Origin: Streptomyces sp. 840.1
GTDB lineage: Bacteria; Actinomycetota; Actinomycetes; Streptomycetales; Streptomycetaceae
Assembly: GCF_003751445.1 (NCBI RefSeq)
Contig: NZ_RJUU01000001.1
Coordinates: 811,001-875,000 of the forward strand
Direction: 5' to 3'
Length of the DNA: 64,000 nucleotides
Position numbers and translations under genes: made by a program. Each line of letters starts with the position of its first letter. Position 1 is the first letter of the stretch. Below the pieces are notes generated by a model. It was given only the letters and a program-made list of their open reading frames with translations. It had not been told where the DNA came from and did not search any database. Shown one piece after another: positions 8,621-16,208 of the stretch.

Positions 8621-8649
8621 ATGTATGCGCTTACAGGCAGCGCATACAT
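8621..8649. promoter_or_regulatory. Perfect inverted repeat, LacI-family operator for the ABC/GH1 operon
   Basis: 11-bp arms ATGTATGCGCT (8621-8631) and AGCGCATACAT (8639-8649) are exact reverse complements around a 7-bp spacer. The left part TGTATGCGCTTACA is itself a near-palindrome resembling the classical LacI/GalR operator with a central CG. It lies 12 bp before the AAGGAGG ribosome site of the binding-protein gene, ideal for repression. Confidence 0.75.
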
Positions 8650-8675
8650 TCGGATTGCTCAAGGAGGAGCCCTCC

Positions 8676-9926
8676 ATGCCCCGCATCGCCAGAACCGCCT
8701 CCACCGGTATAGGTATCGCCGTCGTACTCGCTCTCGGTCTGACCGCGTGCGGCAGCTCCGGTGGCGACGATGTCGCCGCGGACAAGAAGCAGACGCTCAC
8801 TGTCTGGGCCATGGGGGCCGAGGGCGAGAAGCTCGCGGACGTGGCAAAGGTCTACGAGAAGGCCAATCCGAACGTCACCGTCAAGGTGACCCCGGTCGGC
8901 TGGGACGTCGCCCACCAGAAGCTGGTCTCCGCGGCCGCCGCCGGCAGCATGCCGGACGTGGCACAGATGGGCGGCAGCTACATGGGCGAGTTCTCCGAGC
9001 TCGGTGTGCTGGAGCCCGTCGACGCCAAGACCTTCCAGGAGAAGGACTTCTTCCCGGCCGGCTGGAAGCAGGGCGAGGTGGACGGCCAGGCGTACGGCGT
9101 GCCGTGGTACGTCGACACCCGCGTCCTCTACTACCGCACCGACCTGGCCAAGAAGGCGGGCATCACCAAGGCTCCGACCAACTGGAAGGAGATGCAGGAC
9201 CTCGCCACCGCCTACCAGAAGAAGGCGGGCACCAAGTGGGGCCTGTCCATCCAGCCCAGCGCCCTGGACACGGTCCAGAACTTCTACCCCTTCCTGTACT
9301 CGGCCGGCGGCGAGATAGTCAACGCCAAGGGCGATGTCGTCATCAACAGCCCCGAGGCCGTCAAGGCGCTCAAGGAGTACGGCTCGTACTTCTCCAAGGG
9401 GCTCTCCAACAAGTCGCAGCCGCCCGGCTACGACGTGGTGAAGGACTTCGGCAACGGCCGTGTCCCGATGTTCTTCGGCGGCCCCTGGCACGTCACCCTG
9501 CTGAACGAGGGCCAGCCGCAGCTCAAGGGCAAGTGGGCGGTGGCCAACGTGCCCGCCGACAAGTCCTCCGTCTCCATGGCCGGCGGCTCCTCCCTGGTCA
9601 TCTCCAAGGACAGCGAGCACAAGGCCGCCGCCACCCGGTTCATCAAGTACCTGACGGACACCAAGGGCCAGGCCGACTGGTACAAGCGCACCAAGGACCT
9701 GCCGGCCAACACCGCCGCCTGGACCTCCGGTGACCTCGCCGACGACCCCGATCTGCAGATCTTCAAGAAGCAGATGGACACCGCCAAGTCCTCCCCGTCG
9801 CTCTCCAACTGGACTGAGATCACCGACAAGGTCGACCAGGCCATCGCGAAGGTGACCCAGGGCAAGGCGTCCGCCGAGGACGCGCTGAAGACGGCGCAGT
9901 CCCAGATCGAAGGCCTCGTGAAGTAG
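8676..9926 (+). CDS. Sugar ABC transporter substrate-binding lipoprotein
   Basis: 416 aa; ATG 8676 follows AAGGAGG (8661-8667). A lipoprotein signal ends in LTAC with lipidated Cys25. The mature part is a family-1 extracellular solute-binding protein (KQTLTVWAMGAEGEKLADVAK, GWDVAHQKLVSAAAAGSMPD, GVPWYVDTRVLYYRTDLA, FGGPWH). It captures an oligosaccharide outside the membrane and hands it to the two permeases that follow. No ATPase gene is present; Streptomyces commonly powers such systems with a shared ATPase (MsiK) encoded elsewhere. Exact sugar cannot be read from sequence, though the neighbouring beta-glucosidase suggests a beta-glucoside. Confidence 0.92.
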   Translation: MPRIARTASTGIGIAVVLALGLTACGSSGGDDVAADKKQTLTVWAMGAEGEKLADVAKVYEKANPNVTVKVTPVGWDVAHQKLVSAAAAGSMPDVAQMGGSYMGEFSELGVLEPVDAKTFQEKDFFPAGWKQGEVDGQAYGVPWYVDTRVLYYRTDLAKKAGITKAPTNWKEMQDLATAYQKKAGTKWGLSIQPSALDTVQNFYPFLYSAGGEIVNAKGDVVINSPEAVKALKEYGSYFSKGLSNKSQPPGYDVVKDFGNGRVPMFFGGPWHVTLLNEGQPQLKGKWAVANVPADKSSVSMAGGSSLVISKDSEHKAAATRFIKYLTDTKGQADWYKRTKDLPANTAAWTSGDLADDPDLQIFKKQMDTAKSSPSLSNWTEITDKVDQAIAKVTQGKASAEDALKTAQSQIEGLVK

Positions 9927-9931
9927 GAGCC

Positions 9932-10924
9932 ATGAGCACCACGACCGGAAAGGCCGCAGAGTCGGCCAAGGTGCAGGCCGGACCGGGGACCGCGAAGTCC
10001 CCGGCCGCCGGGCCCAAGGGTTCACCAAGGCGCAGGAAGCCCTCGCTGGGAATGCAGAACATGGCCGGCTGGCTGTTCTCCACTCCCTTCCTCGTTCTCT
10101 TCCTCGTCTTCATGGCCGTCCCGATCATCGCCACCCTGGTGATGAGCTTCACGGACTTCGGGCTGCGCAACGTGACGCACCCGCTGGACGCGAACTTCAT
10201 CGGATTCGAGAACTACACCAAGCTGTTCAGTGACGAGAAGTTCCTCAAGTCGCTGTTCAACACGGCGTACTTCGTGGTCATCGGCGTCCCGCTGACGATC
10301 TTCCTCGGACTGATCGTCGCCGTACTGCTCAACAACGGCATCGACCGGGCCAGGACCTTCTTCCGCGTCGGCTTCTACGCCCCGGTCGTCACCACCATCG
10401 TCGCGGTCGCCGTCGTCTGGCGCTTCGTGCTCGATCCGAGCGACGGTCTCGTCGCGGGCCTCTTCTCCGAAGTGGGTCTCACCGCTCCGGACTTCCTCGG
10501 CTCCGAGAAGCTCGCCATGCCGTCGATGATCGCGATGGCGGTCTGGCGCAACGTCGGCACGGTCATGGTGCTCTTCATCGCAGGTCTGCAGGCCATTCCC
10601 ACCGAGGTCCGGGAAGCGGCGCGGCTGGACGGTGCCGGCATCTGGCAGGAGTTCAGGGGCATCACCATCCCGCTTCTGCGGCCCACGATGCTCTACGCCA
10701 CCGTGATCACCACGATCGGCTACCTCAACGTCTTCGAGGAACCCTTCGTGATGACGCAGGGCGGGCCGTCGGACTCGACGCTCACCGTCTCGCTGAACAT
10801 GTACCGCGAGGGCTTCAACTTCTTCCACATGGGCTATGCGAGCGCCATGGCGTATGTCCTCTTCGTAGTGATCATGGGCATCACGGTGCTGCAGCTCCGA
10901 CTGCTGAAGGACAACACGAAATGA
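9932..10924 (+). CDS. Sugar ABC transporter permease 1 (MalF-type)
   Basis: 330 aa, 5 bp after the binding-protein stop. A polar Ala/Lys/Pro-rich N-terminus of about 40 residues is followed by six hydrophobic segments. The cytoplasmic EAA loop is EAARLDGAGIWQEFRGITIP (about residues 228-247), the docking site for the ATPase. Upstream member of the heterodimeric channel. Confidence 0.92.
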   Translation: MSTTTGKAAESAKVQAGPGTAKSPAAGPKGSPRRRKPSLGMQNMAGWLFSTPFLVLFLVFMAVPIIATLVMSFTDFGLRNVTHPLDANFIGFENYTKLFSDEKFLKSLFNTAYFVVIGVPLTIFLGLIVAVLLNNGIDRARTFFRVGFYAPVVTTIVAVAVVWRFVLDPSDGLVAGLFSEVGLTAPDFLGSEKLAMPSMIAMAVWRNVGTVMVLFIAGLQAIPTEVREAARLDGAGIWQEFRGITIPLLRPTMLYATVITTIGYLNVFEEPFVMTQGGPSDSTLTVSLNMYREGFNFFHMGYASAMAYVLFVVIMGITVLQLRLLKDNTK

Positions 10925-11844
10925 GCGCCACCAATGCACCGGGCGCCGTCTCGACGGCGCCGTCGAAGAAGCCCGGGAAGAGCGAACGCGGGACCGGGCG
11001 GAAGGACAGCGGCAGGGAGCCGAGGTCATGGAAGCGGATCTTCGTCTACGTCCTGCTCTCGCTCGGTCTGCTGGTCATGTCGGCGCCGTTCCTGTGGATG
11101 GCTCTCTCCTCGTTCAAGACGACGAGCGAACTGACCGCGAGCCCGCCGGTCTGGATCCCGACCGAGTGGACCCTGGACAACTTCCGGGAGCTGCTCGACA
11201 AGCTCGATCTGCCGCTGTACTTCATGAACTCGGTGATCGTGGCTGTGCTGGTCACCGTCTCGAACCTGGTCTTCTGCTCGATGCTCGGGTACGCCCTGGC
11301 CAAGCTGAAGTTCGTCGGCCGCAACAAGATCTTCGGTGTGGTCCTCGGCGCCCTCATGGTGCCCGGCAACCTGATGCTGCTGCCGCTCTTCGTCCTGATG
11401 AGCAAGCTGCAGCTGATCGACTCGTACGCCGGGCTGGTCCTGCCGTTCGCAGCCGGGGCCTTCGGGGTCTTCCTGATGCGGCAGTTCATGCAGTCGATCC
11501 CGGACGAGCTGCTGGAAGCAGCCCGGATGGACGGTGCCGGCGAGTGGTACATCTTCTGGCGCATCGTGATGCCGCTGGTGAAGCCCGCGCTGGCGACGCT
11601 GTCGATCTTCACGTTCCTCGGCTCGTGGAACAACTTCGTCTGGCCGCTCATCGCGACGAACGACCCCGACAAGTACACCCTTCCGGTCGCCCTGGCCACC
11701 TTCGCCACCGACCCGAACAAGGCGGGTGGATCCAACGGCATGCTGATGGCCGGCTCCTTCCTGATCGTGCTGCCGGTCCTGGTCGTGTTCATCGCGCTCC
11801 AGCGGCACTTCACGCAGGGCATCGCCACCGCGGGCATGAAGTAG
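10921..11844 (+). CDS. Sugar ABC transporter permease 2 (MalG-type)
   Basis: 307 aa; its ATG overlaps the stop of permease 1 (ATGA), ensuring equal synthesis of the two channel halves. Six membrane segments and an EAA loop EAARMDGAGEWYIFWRIVMP (about residues 199-218). The N-terminal 35 residues are Lys/Arg/Ser-rich and cytoplasmic. Followed after 114 bp by the GH1 gene on the same strand. Confidence 0.92.
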   Translation: MSATNAPGAVSTAPSKKPGKSERGTGRKDSGREPRSWKRIFVYVLLSLGLLVMSAPFLWMALSSFKTTSELTASPPVWIPTEWTLDNFRELLDKLDLPLYFMNSVIVAVLVTVSNLVFCSMLGYALAKLKFVGRNKIFGVVLGALMVPGNLMLLPLFVLMSKLQLIDSYAGLVLPFAAGAFGVFLMRQFMQSIPDELLEAARMDGAGEWYIFWRIVMPLVKPALATLSIFTFLGSWNNFVWPLIATNDPDKYTLPVALATFATDPNKAGGSNGMLMAGSFLIVLPVLVVFIALQRHFTQGIATAGMK

Positions 11845-11958
11845 TCCGCCCCAAGGAGCGGGCCGGGCCCGTCCCCGGCCGCCCCTCCCATACGTAAGCG
11901 GCCCGCACCCGCACACCCGCCGGCCGCCCCCTTCCCCGCACCAGAAAGACAGTTTGCG

Positions 11959-13161
11959 ATGACTCACACCCAGGTCCCGTTCCCCGAAAACTTCCTGTGG
12001 GGTGCCTCCACGGCCGCCCACCAGATCGAGGGCAACAACACCAACAGCGACTGGTGGGTCAAGGAGCACACCGCGGGCACCCACATCCAGGAGCCCAGCC
12101 TGGACGCCTGCGACAGCTACCACCGCTGGCACGAGGACATGGACGTGCTGGCCGGACTGGGCTTCACCGACTACCGGTTCTCCATCGAGTGGGCCCGCAT
12201 CGAGCCCGCCGAGGGTCAGTTCTCCCGGGCCGAGATCGCCCACTACCGCCGGATGGTCGAGGGCGCCATCGAGCGCGGACTCCGCCCCATGATCACCCTG
12301 CACCACTTCACCGTGCCGCAGTGGTTCGAGGCACGGGGCGGCTTCACCGCCGAGGGCGCGACGGAGCTGTTCGCCCGCTACGTCGCGGCCTGCGCACCCG
12401 TGATCAGTGAGGGCGTCAGCCACGTCTGCACCATCAACGAGCCGAACATGATCGCCGTCATGGCGGGCCAGGCCAAGCGCGGCGACATCGGCTTCCCGCC
12501 CGCCGGACTGCCGACCCCCGACGACGAGACCACCCAGGCCGTCATCGCCGCGCACCACGCGGCCGTCAAGGAGGTCAAGGCGATCAACGCCGACATCCAG
12601 GTCGGCTGGACCATCGCCAACCAGGTCTACCAGGCCCTTCCGGGCGCGGAAGAGGTCACCGCGGCCTACCGCCACCCCCGTGAGGACATCTTCATCGAGG
12701 CCGCCCGCGGCGACGACTGGATCGGGGTGCAGTCCTACACCCGGACCAGGATCGGCACCGACGGGCCGATCCCCACCGCAGACGACGTGGAGCGCACCCT
12801 CACGCAGTGGGAGTACTACCCCTGCGCCGTCGGCCACGCGCTGCGCCACACCGCCGAGGTCGTCGGCAGCGACATGCCGCTGATCGTGACCGAGAACGGC
12901 ATCGCGACCGACAAGGACAGCCGCCGGATCGACTACTACACCGGCGCCCTGAACGAGGTCGCGTCCGCCATCCAGGACGGCCTGCGCGTCGAGGGCTACC
13001 TCGCGTGGAGCGCCCTGGACAACTACGAGTGGGGCTCCTACGCACCGACCTTCGGCCTCATCGGCTGGAACCCGGAGACCTTCGAGCGGCTGCCGAAGCC
13101 GTCCGCCGCCTGGCTGGGCGAGATGGGCCGCACCCGCACCCTCCCGCGCATCGCCGACTGA
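11959..13161 (+). CDS. GH1 beta-glucosidase-type glycosidase (cytoplasmic)
   Basis: 400 aa without signal peptide. GH1 hallmarks: FLWGASTAAHQIEG at the N-terminus, acid/base Glu161 in TINEPN, nucleophile Glu312 in IVTENGIA, and the aglycone-site motif WSALDNYEWG near residue 355. It would split beta-linked disaccharides imported by the preceding ABC transporter into hexoses. The family also contains beta-galactosidases and 6-phospho-enzymes, but a phospho-specific motif is not obvious and the transporter is ABC rather than PTS. At 400 aa it is on the short side for GH1. Confidence 0.92.
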   Translation: MTHTQVPFPENFLWGASTAAHQIEGNNTNSDWWVKEHTAGTHIQEPSLDACDSYHRWHEDMDVLAGLGFTDYRFSIEWARIEPAEGQFSRAEIAHYRRMVEGAIERGLRPMITLHHFTVPQWFEARGGFTAEGATELFARYVAACAPVISEGVSHVCTINEPNMIAVMAGQAKRGDIGFPPAGLPTPDDETTQAVIAAHHAAVKEVKAINADIQVGWTIANQVYQALPGAEEVTAAYRHPREDIFIEAARGDDWIGVQSYTRTRIGTDGPIPTADDVERTLTQWEYYPCAVGHALRHTAEVVGSDMPLIVTENGIATDKDSRRIDYYTGALNEVASAIQDGLRVEGYLAWSALDNYEWGSYAPTFGLIGWNPETFERLPKPSAAWLGEMGRTRTLPRIAD

Positions 13162-13177
13162 CGCCGGGCCTCTGACC

Positions 13178-13243
13178 GGGAGCCCCTGACGGCTCCCCAC
13201 CGTGCGGGGTCCGGCGGCACCTGACGGACGCCGGATCCCGCAC
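13178..13243 (+). terminator. Two successive hairpins after the ABC/GH1 operon
   Basis: First hairpin 13178-13197: GGGAGCC/GGCTCCC with a 6-nt loop. Second hairpin 13202-13243: 15-bp arms with one mismatch around a 12-nt loop. Neither has a T-run, common for Streptomyces terminators. They separate the GH1 gene from the following secreted enzyme, which may therefore have its own promoter in 13244-13408. Confidence 0.6.
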
Positions 13244-13408
13244 CGGTACACCCGGCGTGACCCCGCCCCACCGCTCGGGCCACGCCGACAGCCACACCCG
13301 AATACGGCGCCCCAGGCGCGGCACCACCCCCGGGCGGCTCTCGTCCGCCGCATCGAGCACGCCACGAAACGCCCCCATCCCCCTTCTGCCAACGGGAGCT
13401 GGACCTTC

Positions 13409-14917
13409 ATGGACCGTCGCACGTTTCTCGCCACCACCGGGACCGGGGCTGCCGCTCTGTCCCTCGGAGCTGCGTCCGTATCCCCGGCGCATGCCGTTCC
13501 CGCCACCGCGTCCGTGCCTTCGGCGGACGCCGCTCATCTTGTCCGTGCCGTCGATAAGCCGCTGCTGCTGCGCTGGTTCCGCGATACGTATCGCTCGATC
13601 GAGGCCATGACGACCGGCCTGGGTCTCGCCGTCGACAAGATCGACGTGAGTGGTCTCGGCGGTCCCGTCCGGTCGCGTCAGACCTCGCCCACCAATATCG
13701 GCTGCGGACTGTGGTCGACGGTCGCCGCCGGCGGGCTCGGGGTGATCAGTGACGCCACGATGCGGAGCAGGCTGGAGCGCGCGGTCCGGTCCGTGGAGAA
13801 GCTGGAGCGCCATCACGGCTTCTGGCTCAACTGGTACGACGCGCACGACGGTTCGGTGCTGACCGAATGGCCCGGCACCGGCGAACCCGTCCGCCCGTTC
13901 CTCTCCTCGGTCGACAACGCCTGGCTGATCACCGGCCTGCGCATCGCCGCGGACGCCGCTCCCGCACTGGGCCCCCGCATCGGCCGCATCCTCGCGGACG
14001 CCGACTGGTCCTACTTCTACACGCCCTTCGATCCGGCCGACCCGGTCGCCGGGCCCGGCCAGCTGCGCGGCGGCTTCTGGACCGACACGGAGGAGCCCAC
14101 CGGCCATCACTACGGCGCGCTCAACACCGAGCCCCGGATGGCAAGTTATCTGGGCATAGCCGACGGGTCCCTGCCCGCCGACCACTACTGGCACCTGCTG
14201 CGCACCATGCTCCCCGGGAACGAGCAGGAGCAGCAGCCGCAGGGCAGTTACGTGGCCATGGACGGTATCCGCGTCTGGGAGGGCCACTACACGCACGGCG
14301 GCCGCAAGCTCGTCCCCACCTGGGGTGGGTCGATGTTCGAGGCGCTGATGGTTCCGCTGTTCGTGCCCGAGCCGGAATGGTCGCCGAAGTCGTGGGGGCG
14401 CACCCACCAGCGGTATGTGCGGAGCCAGATCGAGCACGGTGTTTCAGAGGCCCGGTACGGGTACTGGGGCTTCTCCCCCGCCAACATTCCCGAGGGCGGG
14501 TACCAGGAGTACGGGGTCGACGCGCTCGGCATGCAACTCGACGGCTACGCGTCCAACACGGACCGCACGTACACCGAGGACGGCGCCCCGCTGCCGCCCG
14601 CCCCGGCGTTCACCAACGGTGTCGTCACCCCGCACGCCTCGTTCCTCGCCCTGTCCTACGCGCCGGCCGAGGCGGTGGCGAACCTGCGGGCCCTGGACCG
14701 TGATTTCGGTGCCTACCACGACGGCCTGGGGTTCCGGGACTCCGTCAACGTCTCCACCGGACGGGTCAGCGACTACCAGCTCGCCCTCGACCAGGGCATG
14801 ATCGCCGCGGCACTGGCCCAGGCGATCCGGCCCGGACTGCTGCAGCAGCCGTTTTGGACCGGTGGGTTCCGCTCCCGGGTACGGCCGCTGCTCGCCAAGG
14901 AGCGCTTCAGTATCTGA
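13409..14917 (+). CDS. Secreted GH144-like (glucoamylase-like domain) glycoside hydrolase
   Basis: 502 aa. The ATG at 13409 gives a twin-arginine signal MDRRTFLATTGTGAAALSLG with cleavage near AHA (about residue 28), so the enzyme is exported folded. The catalytic part has the (alpha/alpha)6-barrel landmarks of the glucoamylase-like family: YGALNTEPRMASYLGI, TWGGSMFEALMVPLFVPE, YGYWGFSPANIPEGGYQEYG and HASFLALSYAPAEAV. Characterised members of this family (GH144) are endo-beta-1,2-glucanases. Next to an ABC importer and a GH1 enzyme this could supply beta-1,2-gluco-oligosaccharides. Family assignment from remembered motifs; substrate is inference. Confidence 0.7.
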   Translation: MDRRTFLATTGTGAAALSLGAASVSPAHAVPATASVPSADAAHLVRAVDKPLLLRWFRDTYRSIEAMTTGLGLAVDKIDVSGLGGPVRSRQTSPTNIGCGLWSTVAAGGLGVISDATMRSRLERAVRSVEKLERHHGFWLNWYDAHDGSVLTEWPGTGEPVRPFLSSVDNAWLITGLRIAADAAPALGPRIGRILADADWSYFYTPFDPADPVAGPGQLRGGFWTDTEEPTGHHYGALNTEPRMASYLGIADGSLPADHYWHLLRTMLPGNEQEQQPQGSYVAMDGIRVWEGHYTHGGRKLVPTWGGSMFEALMVPLFVPEPEWSPKSWGRTHQRYVRSQIEHGVSEARYGYWGFSPANIPEGGYQEYGVDALGMQLDGYASNTDRTYTEDGAPLPPAPAFTNGVVTPHASFLALSYAPAEAVANLRALDRDFGAYHDGLGFRDSVNVSTGRVSDYQLALDQGMIAAALAQAIRPGLLQQPFWTGGFRSRVRPLLAKERFSI

Positions 14918-14927
14918 GCCCGGCCGC

Positions 14928-15983
14928 TCAGTGCCAGCCCTCGCGGTACGCCGTCCAGTCGGCGTCCGTCGCGGCGAAGTCCACGTAGAGCGCGACCCCG
15001 AAGCGTTCCCGGTCGCGGTCCGTGCGCGCCAGTCCCAGCCTGGTGCCGCGGACCGCGGCCGCGACCGTCTCGGCCGATCCGTGGTGGCCGAGGTCGTTCT
15101 CGTGGAAGAACGGCAGCCCCATCAGCAGGTCGGTGGAGCGGGGGGTCGCTTCGAGGGCCAGCGAGGTCTGCTCGGCGACGTATCCGCCGAACAGTCCCTC
15201 CAGCGGCATCCAGGTGTCGTACGACATGACGGCGATCTGGTCGACCCTGCGGGCCACCTGCCCGAAGTACTTCTGCGACCACCACTTGCCCCGGCCGGTG
15301 AGCCCGCCCAGGACGGTCTGCGCGGCGGGCAGCGGGTCGATCTGGTGGGCGGCGACGGACAGCGGCACCCCGCGTGCCCGGGTGAGCGCGTGCAGGCCGT
15401 CGAGCAGGGAGAGGTAGTGGGCATCGCCGGAGTGCAGCGGTTCCAGGTCGAAGTGCACCCCGTCGAACCCGGCGTCCAGGATCTGCCGCGCGGAGGCGGT
15501 CACCGCGTCGCGCGAGGCGGCCCGCTCCAGCCGCAGCCCGTCCGGGCCCTCGGACGCGAGCCGGTCGCCGAGCCAGGCCTGGACCCGGACGCCGGGCAGG
15601 GTGCGGTGGACCGCCTTGATGAGCCATCGGGCGCGCGGATAGCGGGCGACGGGCAGCGTGCCGTCGTGTTCCAGCGGCCCGGCGTGGACGTACAGGTCCT
15701 TGATGCCCGTCCCCCTGATCCGGGCGGCGAACGCGGCGAGGTCGGCGTCCTTCTTCCGCCCGTCCACCCAGGCGTGGCCCAGCCAGATGGCGTCGCGGCC
15801 CCGGGTGCGGGTGCCCTCGCCGGGGTCGCCGGTGAAGTTGAGCCGCAGCGCCGTCCCGGCGGCGAGGACCGGCACCACGATCACCAGGACCAGGATCAGC
15901 GCGATGCGCCGCGGCCAGGTCCACCGGAAGCGGGCCGCCCGCCTCCGTAACGCCGCGACCGCTCGTCCCGTCCGCCCACGCAT
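14928..15983 (-). CDS. Membrane-anchored GH18-like glycosidase-fold protein
   Basis: 351 aa from ATG 15983. An Arg-rich N-terminus and one membrane helix (IALILVLVIVVPVLAAGTAL, about residues 30-49) anchor it, with the rest outside. The extracellular part resembles a TIM barrel: VHAGPLEHDG, then GFDGVHFDLEPLHSGD, whose DGVxFDxE pattern is like the GH18 catalytic strand, and later AVMSYDTWMP. Activity is not certain because only the Asp/Glu pair is visible. Converges on the GH144-like gene with a 10-bp gap and is divergent from the TPM-domain gene. Confidence 0.6.
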   Translation of the reverse strand: MRGRTGRAVAALRRRAARFRWTWPRRIALILVLVIVVPVLAAGTALRLNFTGDPGEGTRTRGRDAIWLGHAWVDGRKKDADLAAFAARIRGTGIKDLYVHAGPLEHDGTLPVARYPRARWLIKAVHRTLPGVRVQAWLGDRLASEGPDGLRLERAASRDAVTASARQILDAGFDGVHFDLEPLHSGDAHYLSLLDGLHALTRARGVPLSVAAHQIDPLPAAQTVLGGLTGRGKWWSQKYFGQVARRVDQIAVMSYDTWMPLEGLFGGYVAEQTSLALEATPRSTDLLMGLPFFHENDLGHHGSAETVAAAVRGTRLGLARTDRDRERFGVALYVDFAATDADWTAYREGWH

Positions 15984-16208
15984 ACGCGTGCCCCCTGTGT
16001 CGGTGCGTCCCCTGTGGTCCGCGTGTCCCGTTCGACCTGTGTGATCCGTGCGATCCAGTCGCGCGGACGGATGGTCCGCGTGATCCAGTCGTACTGAGAG
16101 CAGGACGCGCCTGCCCCGTGGGCCGTTCCCGGGGGCCTTCCGGGGAGGGCCGGCCGGGGGTGTTCCGTCGGGTCGCGGGGCACGGAGGGTGGACATAACC
16201 TCACAAAC

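Noticed and set aside
8676..14917. Cellobiose (ceb) operon under CebR
   Set aside because: The palindromes here (ATGCGCTT type) differ from the known CebR box TGGGAGCGCTCCCA, so a cellobiose assignment is not supported.
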